This document shows positions 1 to 8,917 of a DNA stretch of 64,000 nt, piece after piece. Positions within the stretch are counted from its first letter, which is position 1. Every line of letters begins with the position of its first letter. The translations under genes were made by a program, and so were the position numbers. The notes under the pieces were generated by a model that was not told the origin of the DNA, searched no databases, and saw nothing but the letters and a program-made list of their open reading frames with translations. The stretch covers positions 1-64,000 of the forward strand of contig CAZLBC010000007.1 in the NCBI GenBank assembly GCA_964557575.1. Direction: 5' to 3'. This DNA comes from CAZLBC01 sp964557575 (GTDB taxonomy: Bacteria > Planctomycetota > Phycisphaerae > SM23-33).

Positions 1-2
1 TG

Positions 3-434
3 AGCGGCCTGGGAATACGGACGGCCGCCGCCGATGAAGCGGCGATCCCCCTGTCGCCGAAGTGGGGCGCCGAACACGAACCCGTCACACTTCTCCGCGG
101 GGACGATGGTAATATGCGATTTGACACCGGCCCGATGCGCGGGCGCGAATGGCTCGGAAAAACGCACATGACCGCCTGGCTGAAATATGCGGCCGACGGC
201 GGAAAGGTGTTCGTCGGCGAGTGGGGCGCCTTCAACCGGACGCCCCACGACGTGGTACTCCGGTGGATGGAAGACTGCTTGAAGAACTGGAAGGAAGCCG
301 GATGGGGCTGGGCGCTGTGGAATTTCCGGGGGCCGTTCGGCATCATCGACAGCGGCAGGAAAGACGTCGAGTACGAAAAGTGGCAGGGACATCAACTGGA
401 CAGGAACATGCTCGAACTGTTGAGAAAATACTGA
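3..434 (+). CDS. Glycoside hydrolase family 5 (cellulase-like), C-terminal part
   Basis: The frame is open from the left window edge to a TGA at 432-434, so only the last ~143 residues are present. The segment VFVGEWGAFN fits the GH5 strand that carries the catalytic nucleophile Glu, and WGWALWNFRGPFGIID fits the conserved end of the GH5 barrel near the C-terminus. GH5 enzymes hydrolyse beta-linked glucans or mannans; the substrate cannot be told from this piece. The first in-frame ATG (114) lies inside the domain and is not the real start. It converges with the STAS gene at a gap of only ~24 bases, and no terminator hairpin is seen there. Confidence 0.75.
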   Translation, partial: SGLGIRTAAADEAAIPLSPKWGAEHEPVTLLRGDDGNMRFDTGPMRGREWLGKTHMTAWLKYAADGGKVFVGEWGAFNRTPHDVVLRWMEDCLKNWKEAGWGWALWNFRGPFGIIDSGRKDVEYEKWQGHQLDRNMLELLRKY

Positions 435-458
435 CGGCGAGGGATTCAACAAGAAGGA

Positions 459-800
459 TCATTCACTGTTAAATGCGGCGATGGCATCAAACCGGGTTTC
501 GCAAATCTCGGCAAGCCGGTCTATCCTGACCAGTTCAAACGCACTTCGTATCGTATCGTTGGTATTGGCTATCCGCAGCTTGCCGCCCTGTTTTTCAAGT
601 TGCCGTATACAGTAGAGTATGACGCCGATACCGGAACTGTCGATAAATTCGACGCCGTCGAGATCGAGTATTACATTGACGGCATTTTCCATATTCGCCG
701 CCAGAAGCTCCTGTATATCTTCGTAGTTGCCGGCATCAATGTGCGTTACCGGGAGAGAGAAGACCTTAATGCCCTCTACGTCATCGACATGCAATTCCAT
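459..800 (-). CDS. STAS-domain anti-sigma factor antagonist (SpoIIAA/RsbV-like)
   Basis: A 113-residue single STAS domain. The motif FIDSSGIGVI contains the serine that SpoIIAA/RsbV-type antagonists have phosphorylated by an anti-sigma kinase and dephosphorylated by a PP2C phosphatase. The upstream gene (806-4549) carries both a PP2C/SpoIIE domain and a HATPase domain, so this is its likely substrate. I chose ATG at 800 because AGAGG lies ~10 bases upstream; a TTG at 809 overlaps the preceding stop codon and would add three residues. Function is inferred from family and context, and the sigma factor or other final target is not in the window. Confidence 0.88.
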   Translation of the reverse strand: MELHVDDVEGIKVFSLPVTHIDAGNYEDIQELLAANMENAVNVILDLDGVEFIDSSGIGVILYCIRQLEKQGGKLRIANTNDTIRSAFELVRIDRLAEICETRFDAIAAFNSE

Positions 801-805
801 AATTT

Positions 806-3800
806 TCAATCCTCTTCATTCGCGTTTTCAGACCCGGATATATTTTTCGTGATCTGAATGCAGACGCTACCGTCGGGCTTGTTATCGTATCGTATATTGT
901 CGACACATTGCCGTATCAGGTAAAGGCCGAAACCGTGAACCTGGCTCCCGTCGAACGAGGGAGTCTTCAACTGAATCTTATTGAACTTTTCTCCCCAGTG
1001 GTTCATTGTAACGTCTATATGCTCTTCGTAAATTTCCATTTCAAGGAGAATCGGCCGATCGGGACGGCCGTGATACGCATGGCGCATGATATTGCTGACC
1101 GTTTCGTTCACGGCCAGTTCCAGGGCGTTGACGATATGTCTTTCAAATTTAAAGCCCTTCATACATGTTCCTCGGAGAAATTTCCTGACTTTATCCAGAT
1201 TTTTCATATCGCTGGTTATCTCGAGCTCTCCCCGTTCGAGCAACTTGTACTCCTTGGGATCCTCGATACTCACGACAACACAGGTCAGGTCGTCACTGAA
1301 ATGTGCCGAGCCGGTGAATGCGGAGAGATCCGCGCAGATAGTATCAACGATATCCTTGGGAGAGGAACCGGCATTGTCGATAATCAGTTGCTGTGCCCTC
1401 TCGATACCGAACATGTCGCCGTCCGGATTTTTCGCTTCCACCAGGCCGTCCGAATAGAACAGGAGAACGTCGTTCGGCTTCAGCGATATGCTGAACTGCT
1501 TGTAGATCTCCTCTTCGTGAAAGCCCAGCGGCATGTTATCTCCCTTGATGAGATCACACGCACCCTTCTTTTCCTTGTAATGAATTGTCGGTGTGTGACC
1601 GCAATCGACCAGGTCGGCGCGAAAATTCTCAAGGTCGAATCTCGCGTAACATATTGTGGCAAATCTCTTTAAACCAACAAGGTGTCTGCCCATCTCACCC
1701 TGGGCAAACATGACGATCTCTTCAGGTGTCGGCAGCGACGTCACGTTGGAGGAACACATGATGGAGTTTATGCCGCGTGAAAATATGCTTTTCGTGGCGG
1801 CACCGAGGAGCGCCGCCGGCACGCCCTTGCCCATTACATCCCCGACGATAAGGTCGAAGTGCCTGTTGTTATGCTGAATAAAATCGGTGAAGTCCCCATC
1901 GACCTGCTTGGACGGTATGGTCACCGAGTACACCGACGCACCGTGCAATTCTGCAGGATCCTTTCCGACGAGCAGCGTCTTTTGAATCTGCGATCCGATG
2001 TTGATTTCCTGCTGCCGGGCCGCTTCAAGTTCATCGTCGGTCTGCTTGCGCCGAATAGCCGCTCCCAGGACACTCGCGGCCGTATTCAGCGCCTCCAGCT
2101 CGACTTCGGATATCTTTGTCGTTGCGGACACCCCGTACTCCTCGAATCCCATAAACCCCCACCACCGGGAACCGGCGAATATGGGAAACACCACCACCAG
2201 GTTGGTTCCCCGCCGCTTGAAAAACCTTCTCTCCGAAAGCGGCAGATCCTTGATCTGGCCGTATATCGATCCGCCCTCACGTAAAATGCTTTCCCACCGG
2301 GCCAGTTCCCCCCCGTGATAATTGAGGTTCTCCCAGGGTGTCTCCTCCTTCGGCGCGTTCGCGCTCTTCCACTCGTACCGCCGCAGCATGAACAGCATTC
2401 CCTGCTCGTCCGTGACATTTTCGAAAATGTACGCCCTGCCGAAACCGGTCACGTCACCAAGCTGGGAGAGAATTTTCGAAACGGATTCCTGCCACTCGGG
2501 CGTATGGAGGAATTCCTGGGCGGCCTCGTCGATACAGTGAAGAATCTTGTCTCGACGGGTCAGCGCCATCTCGGCCAGTCTTCTCTGGGTGAAGTCGTGC
2601 GCAATCGTGGAGATACCGAGGATGTTTTTCTGGGAATCCTTCACCGGGGAGAGGGTCATCGAGACATATATCGGCTTGCCGTTTCGGTCGATGTTAACCG
2701 TTTCATGCCGTTCCACCCGGTGGCCGGCGCGTATCTTGTTGAGAATTTCCTCGAACTTGGCCTTCCGGTTTTCCGGAAAAAGCATGGTGGCGTACTTGCC
2801 GACCGCCTCCTCCTCGGTGTAACCGTATATGCGCTTGGCCCCCGAATTCCAGCTCATGATGACCCCCTTCAGGGTCTGGCTGAAAATCGCCTCGTCGGTC
2901 GACTGGACGATGTCCGCCATCGTATCCTGCCATTCTTCGTCGTGTTTCCGATCGGAAATATCCAGCATCAGTCCGTCCCAGACCATCCGGTTGGCGTAGT
3001 CCCTCCGGGGACGGGCCGTCAAACCCACCCACTTTGCCACCCCGTCCTTGGAAAACATACCGCATTCGTACTTGAGGAGATCATTATTGGCTGCAGAGCG
3101 CTCGAAGCTCTTGATCAGCCCGTCCCGGTCGACGGGGGTAACCATTTCCACAAAAGGCGGGTTGCCGGAAAGGGCTTCCTTCGGGGTAATGCCGAGCAAG
3201 TCCTTTATGCCCTCGTTGATATACCGGAACCGCGGTTCGCCCTCCACATCGCGATCACATTCGAAGATGACCGCCGGCGCATTTTCGGCGAGGGGTTTGA
3301 GCGGGAAGGCCTCGGAAACACTCTCAAACCACGGTTTCCACGCCTCGGGAATATTTGTCACGTGGGGTTTTTTTCCCGCGGATACCACCTTGATATGGCG
3401 AACCAGCTTTATCGCCGGCGTGATAATAAAGTAGCGCACAAGCGCGTTGGCGGCAAGTATGAACACCAGCAGTCCCGCCACCAGGATCAGATGCCAGGTA
3501 AAACTGTCCCAGAAATCCCTGAACAGAGAATGGCCGTCAACCAGGTACACCATCTTCCAGGGACCGTTTCCAATCTCGGAAACAAAAGCGTGATATCCGC
3601 CCGACTGGACATGCCCTGTTTTTACGTCGAGTTTCCCGTCGTCGAATAATTCCCCGGCGCTTTCAATCGCGTCGCTGTCGGCGCCCGGCGATCCGGCGAT
3701 AATACTCCCGACCCCGAACGACAGGAATAACTGTCCCTCCGAATCCCGCAGCGGTTTCATGTACTTCTGAATGTCCTTGGTGGAGACAATCATCCCGACG

Positions 3801-4549
3801 GCACCCGCAAAACCGCCGGTCGTGTAGACCGGGGACGCGCAAACCAGATTTGCGTACATGCCCTCCTTCCTGCCGTATAATAACTCTCTCCAGATGACGC
3901 CGCCGGGATTGTCAGCGCCCTTTCCCAGATCTTCCCAGAACTTTTCCGCGTATATCTTGTCAAAAAACGTCTTGATCGAATCAGGCCCCAGTTCCAGACC
4001 GCCGCCGCCTTCCGTCCACGGCGGGTAACAACTGATAAACTTGAAACCGGATTCCTCCCCGGAGATAAAGAAGGTCAACTCGAAATCACGTACGTTTTCG
4101 AAGATCGATTTCTGCACAGACGACAGTTCGACGGCGGTTCGTATTTCTTTCTTTTTCCGATCGCCCATCTCGGCGGGATTGCCTATTCCCACCAGGCTGC
4201 CGGCATGCTGCAGCGCACTGTCATTGTCGTGATTAAATTTGAAATAACCCTCGGAAGATTCCACGCTCTTGACGTACTCTTCGCCGTTGCCGCCGTCATC
4301 GGCCGCGAGCAATTCCTCCGCCTTTTTCCTGATAAATGTCAACTGCCGCGCCGAAATCGCCGCGTAGTGCGAAAAGCCCTCGGCCCGCTGGTCCAATTCC
4401 CGCTGAACCCCCTTGAACACATCGGATCTGCTGGACGAAAAATCCCACCACAATCCCGCCAGTATCAAAATGATAAAAAAGGCGGCCACCACCGCGATAA
4501 TCGAATTGTACGTCACGGAGAGTTTTTCTGTGCCGCCGGTTTTCAACAA
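806..4549 (-). CDS. Membrane sensor with PAS-PAS-GAF-SpoIIE phosphatase-HATPase domains
   Basis: A 1247-residue signalling protein. A first membrane helix (~17-37) and a second (~347-370) flank a ~300-residue periplasmic Cache-like sensor. Then come two PAS domains (~420-665; the second includes the segment SWNSGAKRIYGYTEEEAVG), a GAF domain (~670-835), a SpoIIE/PP2C phosphatase (~845-1090) with VGDVMGKG and SDDLTCVVV metal-site motifs, and a C-terminal RsbW-like HATPase (~1100-1240) with an N box (ELAVNETVSNIMRHAY) and a glycine box (HGFGLYLIRQ). It overlaps the STAS gene start region, indicating coupled expression. Two adjacent TTG codons (4549, 4546) follow AGGAG at 4553-4557; 4546 has the better spacing. 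The sensed ligand is unknown. Confidence 0.9.
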   Translation of the reverse strand: MLKTGGTEKLSVTYNSIIAVVAAFFIILILAGLWWDFSSSRSDVFKGVQRELDQRAEGFSHYAAISARQLTFIRKKAEELLAADDGGNGEEYVKSVESSEGYFKFNHDNDSALQHAGSLVGIGNPAEMGDRKKKEIRTAVELSSVQKSIFENVRDFELTFFISGEESGFKFISCYPPWTEGGGGLELGPDSIKTFFDKIYAEKFWEDLGKGADNPGGVIWRELLYGRKEGMYANLVCASPVYTTGGFAGAVGMIVSTKDIQKYMKPLRDSEGQLFLSFGVGSIIAGSPGADSDAIESAGELFDDGKLDVKTGHVQSGGYHAFVSEIGNGPWKMVYLVDGHSLFRDFWDSFTWHLILVAGLLVFILAANALVRYFIITPAIKLVRHIKVVSAGKKPHVTNIPEAWKPWFESVSEAFPLKPLAENAPAVIFECDRDVEGEPRFRYINEGIKDLLGITPKEALSGNPPFVEMVTPVDRDGLIKSFERSAANNDLLKYECGMFSKDGVAKWVGLTARPRRDYANRMVWDGLMLDISDRKHDEEWQDTMADIVQSTDEAIFSQTLKGVIMSWNSGAKRIYGYTEEEAVGKYATMLFPENRKAKFEEILNKIRAGHRVERHETVNIDRNGKPIYVSMTLSPVKDSQKNILGISTIAHDFTQRRLAEMALTRRDKILHCIDEAAQEFLHTPEWQESVSKILSQLGDVTGFGRAYIFENVTDEQGMLFMLRRYEWKSANAPKEETPWENLNYHGGELARWESILREGGSIYGQIKDLPLSERRFFKRRGTNLVVVFPIFAGSRWWGFMGFEEYGVSATTKISEVELEALNTAASVLGAAIRRKQTDDELEAARQQEINIGSQIQKTLLVGKDPAELHGASVYSVTIPSKQVDGDFTDFIQHNNRHFDLIVGDVMGKGVPAALLGAATKSIFSRGINSIMCSSNVTSLPTPEEIVMFAQGEMGRHLVGLKRFATICYARFDLENFRADLVDCGHTPTIHYKEKKGACDLIKGDNMPLGFHEEEIYKQFSISLKPNDVLLFYSDGLVEAKNPDGDMFGIERAQQLIIDNAGSSPKDIVDTICADLSAFTGSAHFSDDLTCVVVSIEDPKEYKLLERGELEITSDMKNLDKVRKFLRGTCMKGFKFERHIVNALELAVNETVSNIMRHAYHGRPDRPILLEMEIYEEHIDVTMNHWGEKFNKIQLKTPSFDGSQVHGFGLYLIRQCVDNIRYDNKPDGSVCIQITKNISGSENANEED

Positions 4550-4622
4550 TGTCTCCTGGATTCAACCACGTAAGGTAGTATTACCGGTATCACCGATCCG
4601 GAATTAATGCCACATTAATATA

Positions 4623-4783
4623 CGGGCTGCTGAACAATCCAGGGCCTGCCTGCGAAAGGACATTTTTCCGCACCTCATCGTCAGTCTCCATCGACGATTC
4701 ATATAGAATCGCCTGCTTCGACTTCCTTGATCCGCGAAAAACGTGCCTCTTTCTCGTCGACGGCCGACTTGTTCAGCAGGCCC
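4623..4783 (-). mobile_element. MITE-like inverted-repeat element, copy 1
   Basis: A 161-bp unit with imperfect ~15-bp terminal inverted repeats: CGGGCTGCTGAACAA at the left end, and the complement of GGGCCTGCTGAACAA at the right end (4769-4783). Dinucleotide TA flanks both ends (4621-4622 and 4784-4785), as for a TA target duplication. A second copy lies at 46768-46927 in opposite orientation, close to 90% identical by eye. No transposase is encoded. Size, terminal repeats and TA flanks fit a non-autonomous element mobilised by an IS630/Tc1-type transposase, which is an inference. The 327-base gap it sits in (4550-4876) otherwise shows only the start signals of the neighbouring sensor gene. 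Confidence 0.8.
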
Positions 4784-4876
4784 TAATATAGTATATCGGG
4801 AAAAATCCAACAATCCCTTACCCCGGCATCTGCGGGAATTGCACACCGGCGCCCCGTTCCGCCGCCGAATCGGTGT

Positions 4877-6211
4877 TCAGCCGCGGCGACCGCAGCACTG
4901 CTTGTACTTTTTTCCCGAACCGCACGGACAGGGGTCGTTGCGGCCCACCCTTCCCGAAATCCCCGGTCCGGCGGCAGGCGGCGCTTCGGGCAATCCCGCT
5001 TCCGGCATGACAGAATCAACGGACCGGCTTTGTGTCACGGAATCCGCCGCATCCTGAAGGTCCGGGGGAACCTGTCCCTTTTGTATGTAGGGGGCAATCT
5101 TCTTGAGTTCCGGCACCGCGCGCGCAAAAAACCGCTTCAGTCCCGCGCAGTAGTAATTGGTTCTGGCCGGATCGGTGCCGATCGGCATATGGTGTTTGGG
5201 GCAACCGCCGTGGCAGCAGTCCAGGTATTCGCAGTTTCTGCACATGTCGGGGAGATCCGTCTTAAGGGAGGCGAATGTCTCCAGCAGCGGATCGGTGACC
5301 AGTTCCGACAGCGGCCGCTCCATGAGGTTCCCCATGTTCCACTCCTCGAACACAAAGTGATCGCAGACGTAGACATCACCGTTCCATTCCACGATGTGGG
5401 CATTTGCGCAGCGCTCTGAATAGCAGCACGTGCTCGCCCTGCCGAAAAGAATTGAGTGTAACACGCTGTCTATCAGTCTGACGGAAACCGTCCCGACGTC
5501 ACGGCGCCGCCACAAGTCGAATACCTCCGTCGCAACATCGCCGAACTGTTCCGGCGTGCAGGAGAAGGGGGTCGGAGTCCCGTCTTCCGTACGTTCGAGA
5601 ATGGGGATGAACTGGAGGTAATGGATGCCCCGGTTCGTGAAGTAGCGGTATATATCCCCGGCGTGCGGCGCGTTGACGCTGTTGAGCGTAACCAGAACGT
5701 TGAATTCAACGCCGTACCTTCGGCAAAGTTCCAGACCCCGCCACGCCTTGTGAAAAGAGGGCTTGTCGTGATGATCCCGCCTGAACGTATCGTGCCACTG
5801 CGGCGGTCCGTCCAGGCTGATCCCCACGAGAAAGTTGTTTTCCGCCAGAAACCGGCACCATTCATCGGTAAGCAGGGTGCCGTTGGTCTGCAGACTGTTG
5901 GTAACCTGCTGCATGGGATTGCCGTACTTCTTTTGGAAGGCGACCGCCTTCCTGAAGAAATCGAGCCCCATGAGCGTCGGTTCCCCCCCCTGCCACCCGA
6001 ATTCGCACCTGATGGGCTGCGCCTCGAGATACTGGCGGGTATAATTCTCGAGCACCTCGTCGCTCATGGCAAACCGCTTGACGCCGGGGTACAGATCCTG
6101 CGGCTTCATCGTGTAATAACAGTAGGCACAGTTCAGGTTGCACCGTCCACAGGCCGGTTTACACATGATGTTGAAAGGCGACTCAACGACACTCATAACG
6201 TTCACCTGCAC
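4877..6211 (-). CDS. Radical SAM/SPASM protein, anaerobic sulfatase-maturase type, with SEC-C tail
   Basis: 444 residues. The radical SAM cluster motif is C24-x3-C28-x2-C31. Family hallmarks follow: WQGGEPTLMGLDFF, NSLQTNGTLL and ISLDGPPQWHD, all typical of anaerobic sulfatase-maturating enzymes, which convert a Cys or Ser of a sulfatase to formylglycine. A cysteine-rich SPASM region (~275-370, including CCHGGCPKH) would hold auxiliary clusters. The last ~20 residues are a SEC-C zinc motif (GRNDPCPCGSGKKYKQCC) joined by a Pro/Ala-rich linker. The GTG at 6211 could be the start, but ATG at 6196 also follows an AGGTG. It lies 12 bases after the flavoprotein gene. No sulfatase is in the window, so another peptide substrate is possible. 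Confidence 0.85.
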   Translation of the reverse strand: MQVNVMSVVESPFNIMCKPACGRCNLNCAYCYYTMKPQDLYPGVKRFAMSDEVLENYTRQYLEAQPIRCEFGWQGGEPTLMGLDFFRKAVAFQKKYGNPMQQVTNSLQTNGTLLTDEWCRFLAENNFLVGISLDGPPQWHDTFRRDHHDKPSFHKAWRGLELCRRYGVEFNVLVTLNSVNAPHAGDIYRYFTNRGIHYLQFIPILERTEDGTPTPFSCTPEQFGDVATEVFDLWRRRDVGTVSVRLIDSVLHSILFGRASTCCYSERCANAHIVEWNGDVYVCDHFVFEEWNMGNLMERPLSELVTDPLLETFASLKTDLPDMCRNCEYLDCCHGGCPKHHMPIGTDPARTNYYCAGLKRFFARAVPELKKIAPYIQKGQVPPDLQDAADSVTQSRSVDSVMPEAGLPEAPPAAGPGISGRVGRNDPCPCGSGKKYKQCCGRRG

Positions 6212-6223
6212 CCTGTTGCGGGC

Positions 6224-6799
6224 TCAACCGTGTATTTTCTCCAGCAACCACGCCATGTTGTTTCCGAGAACCCGCATTGTTTCCAGTCCTTCGTCGTCAT
6301 CCGCAATGTCTCCGGGGGCAAGACCGAAACCGAAATTCCAGTAGCACGACCCGACGATGTACATGCGACTTATCTGGAACATGTGGTTGATCGCATCGAA
6401 CGCCGGCACCGCGCCGCCGCGCCGCACCGCCAGGACAGCCGCCCCCACCTTCTTTTCAAAAAGATCGCCGTTTACCCGGGCAACAAAACCGACCCGGTCG
6501 ATAAACGCCTTCATTTGCGCGGACACGTTGGCAAAATACGTCGGCGAGGCCAAAATCAACCCGTCGGAATCAACGGCCTTCCGGATCCATTCATTTACGG
6601 GGTCGCCGTCCTGGATGCAGGCGCCGTTCTTTTTTTCGGCGCATGCCATGCAGGCGGTGCAGCCGGCAATCGGCTGTCGCGCGATATCCACGATTTCCGT
6701 CTCTATGCCGTGCCCGGACAGCACATCTGCCACTATGTGCAGCAGTTGCGATGTGTTGCCGTTTTTCCGGGGACTGCCGTTAAACGCCGTCACTTTCAT
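6224..6799 (-). CDS. Iron-sulfur flavoprotein / NADPH-dependent FMN reductase family
   Basis: 191 residues with a flavodoxin-like fold. NGSPRKNGNTS near residues 7-17 is the FMN phosphate loop. Cysteines 47, 50, 53 and 61 form a CX2CX2CX7C motif like the compact 4Fe-4S site of archaeal and anaerobe iron-sulfur flavoproteins, and ASPTYFANVSAQMKAFIDR fits the second FMN-binding region. It precedes the radical SAM gene by 12 bases on the same strand, so it is a plausible electron donor for that enzyme (inference). The ATG follows AAGGAA with good spacing. Confidence 0.85.
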   Translation of the reverse strand: MKVTAFNGSPRKNGNTSQLLHIVADVLSGHGIETEIVDIARQPIAGCTACMACAEKKNGACIQDGDPVNEWIRKAVDSDGLILASPTYFANVSAQMKAFIDRVGFVARVNGDLFEKKVGAAVLAVRRGGAVPAFDAINHMFQISRMYIVGSCYWNFGFGLAPGDIADDDEGLETMRVLGNNMAWLLEKIHG

Positions 6800-6908
6800 C
6801 GTAGCAATTCCTTTCCATGTATTCCTGGCCCGTAACTGAAAATCGTTTTACTGTCAGGTCGCCTATTCTATCCTTCTTCAATATCGACGGTACCTATACA
6901 ATATACTT

Positions 6909-7955
6909 ATGAGCGAACGGGAACAAGTAATTCGCCTCCTTAACGGAACTGCCCGGCGGTTGCTGGCGGCCCGAACCGTTGACTTCGCCGCGTGCGGCGC
7001 GATAGCGGGCGCCGCCGTTGCCGCCGGCGCACTCTTCATATCGATCGTATTTTCCCTGCCGCTTACTTCCTCGTGGTGGTTTCTTATCCCCCTCGCCTGC
7101 GGTGCGGCGGCTGCCCTATTCAGGCTGCTGAAGGGTACGGGCACCATCGAGGCGGGTATGTTCCTCGATCTGGCGTTCAACGCCCGCGAACAGTTCTCCA
7201 CGGCGGCGGAACTCGCGGAACGGCGGGCCGACAGCGATCCCGCCCGCTACATCTATCGTCTCGCCGTCGCCGGGCATGGACGGCTCCCCCGCAACATCAA
7301 CTACCACCGACGGGGACGGAAAACGCTTGCGATTCTCCTGCTCATGCTGCTGCTGTGTTTCGTCCTGCAACTCACGGCCGCAGGAATCAGGGAACCCGCC
7401 CCGTCGAACACCGAGTTCCTCGCGGACATCCGCGGCATGCCGCCGGCGGAACGGGAGAAGCTGGCGGCGAAAATACGGACTCTATCCGGCGGCTACTCCG
7501 ACAGCGAGAGAGAAGCCCTCGAAAAACTCGCCGCGATAGCCGACTCACCGGACAACGAGGCAATAGACGCGTTGCTCAAGAAACTCGATCGGTCGCGTAT
7601 CGAGCTGGCGGAACTGGTTGCCGTGGAAATCCCTTCCCTGCCCGGCGAATCCGGGACGACCGACAGCGGTAGTGCCGCCGGGGCGAATAACGACGGAATC
7701 TCGAACGCCCTGCCTGCAACCGGAGACGAGGGGCGTGCGGGCACCGTCACGATCCCCGTGTACAATCCCCGGTATGCAGCCGTGCGCAGCGGGTCGGCGG
7801 CGGCGCCGGCTGCCGCGGCGCCGCCACACCGGGAACTCGACGCGGGGCGGAGGTGGGCGCAGGCCAGGAAAAAGGCGGCCGCGATGATTCGGGCCGGGGA
7901 TATCCCTGTCGAATACCGGGCCATACTCCGGTCGTTTTTCCTCCCCCGCGATTGA
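6909..7955 (+). CDS. Membrane protein of unknown function
   Basis: 348 residues that I do not recognise as a named family. Two hydrophobic segments lie at ~25-75 and one at ~138-158, followed by a mainly soluble C-terminal half that is Glu/Arg-rich and then Ala/Gly/Ser/Pro-rich before ending in a basic, Arg-rich stretch. The segment MFLDLAFNAREQFSTAAELAERR between the helices is probably cytoplasmic. There is no ribosome-binding site; a TACAAT at 6897-6902 ends six bases before the ATG, so the mRNA could be leaderless. It is divergent from the flavoprotein gene and followed by another small membrane protein. Confidence 0.7.
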   Translation: MSEREQVIRLLNGTARRLLAARTVDFAACGAIAGAAVAAGALFISIVFSLPLTSSWWFLIPLACGAAAALFRLLKGTGTIEAGMFLDLAFNAREQFSTAAELAERRADSDPARYIYRLAVAGHGRLPRNINYHRRGRKTLAILLLMLLLCFVLQLTAAGIREPAPSNTEFLADIRGMPPAEREKLAAKIRTLSGGYSDSEREALEKLAAIADSPDNEAIDALLKKLDRSRIELAELVAVEIPSLPGESGTTDSGSAAGANNDGISNALPATGDEGRAGTVTIPVYNPRYAAVRSGSAAAPAAAAPPHRELDAGRRWAQARKKAAAMIRAGDIPVEYRAILRSFFLPRD

Positions 7956-8085
7956 ACGCCGGTTTTCCTCCCTCTCCGGGTTTGAATATCCCCCTACAAA
8001 CCGCTTGCAGCAAGAGCCAAAATCGGTCACAATCCTACCCGGTCACGGTCGGCGCCGCGCCGAGCGGAACCGCAAGGAAACAACG

Positions 8086-8841
8086 ATGAACAAGAAAAAG
8101 ATCGCCTGGCGAGCGGGGCTGGCCCTGCTGCTTTTCCTGATGCTCGTGACGGCCGTCGTCTTTCTGATGGCCAGTTCGGTGCCGTCGGAATATCGGCCGC
8201 TTCAAATGACAAAACAGCAACGGGAGGATGCGGCGGCCCATCTGGTGAAGCGGGGTACCGAAATACTCAACAAGTACCAGGAACCCGGTTCGTTTACGCA
8301 CAAGATCACCGAGGGGGAACTGAACAGCTACCTCGCCTCCCTCGAGGAAATCGCGTACCTCCGCCTGCCGCGCAAAGGCGAGCAGGCCCCGAAAATCGGC
8401 GGCGTCTACGAGGCGATGGACAAGGCCGGTGTCGCCGACCCGCTCGTTCGCATGAGCGACGGCATCCTGACGATCATGGTACGGACGGAACGGCTCAGGA
8501 AGGTAATCTCCCTGGATATCTCGTTCGATTTTCCGGATGCCGATCGCGTTAAGATCGCCATCGAGGCGGTCCGCATCGGACGTATGCCCGTCCCCGAGGC
8601 GCTGGTCCGGGGGGGGCTGGGTATCCTCAAGGAATCGCTGCCCGAGCCGCCGCCGAAGGGATCCCAGTATACGATCCGCGACTTCGACCTGCTGCTGACG
8701 ACGGTCGTCCGGGGCATCGACGGCCGACCGCTTCCGGCAAGGCTACCGCTTCACGATGAAGTCAAGAAGATCCACCGTATCGACGTCACGGAAGGGGAAC
8801 TCAACATCCAGTTCGCTCCCGCCCCGCGCGGGAAGCGCTGA
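8086..8841 (+). CDS. Membrane-anchored protein of unknown function
   Basis: 251 residues from ATG 8086, which follows AAGGAA with normal spacing; a TTG at 8005 is in frame but lacks a site. An N-terminal basic stretch (MNKKKIAWR) and one membrane helix (~8-30) anchor a ~215-residue domain that is probably periplasmic. The domain is mixed alpha/beta in character and has no catalytic motif that I recognise. It follows 6909-7955 by 130 bases and precedes proS. Confidence 0.72.
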   Translation: MNKKKIAWRAGLALLLFLMLVTAVVFLMASSVPSEYRPLQMTKQQREDAAAHLVKRGTEILNKYQEPGSFTHKITEGELNSYLASLEEIAYLRLPRKGEQAPKIGGVYEAMDKAGVADPLVRMSDGILTIMVRTERLRKVISLDISFDFPDADRVKIAIEAVRIGRMPVPEALVRGGLGILKESLPEPPPKGSQYTIRDFDLLLTTVVRGIDGRPLPARLPLHDEVKKIHRIDVTEGELNIQFAPAPRGKR

Positions 8842-8917
8842 TCGCGGCGGCAAACGGTCTTCCGCATCCGGGAACATAATGAGACCGACACGTTACGAAT
8901 TACGGAGCTGAAGATAA

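Noticed and set aside
2315..3649. A 444-codon open frame on the plus strand
   Set aside because: Antisense to the PAS/GAF part of the sensor gene, whose domains are clear in the opposite frame.
5621..6835. A 404-codon open frame on the plus strand
   Set aside because: It runs antisense across both the radical SAM and the flavoprotein genes and resembles no protein.
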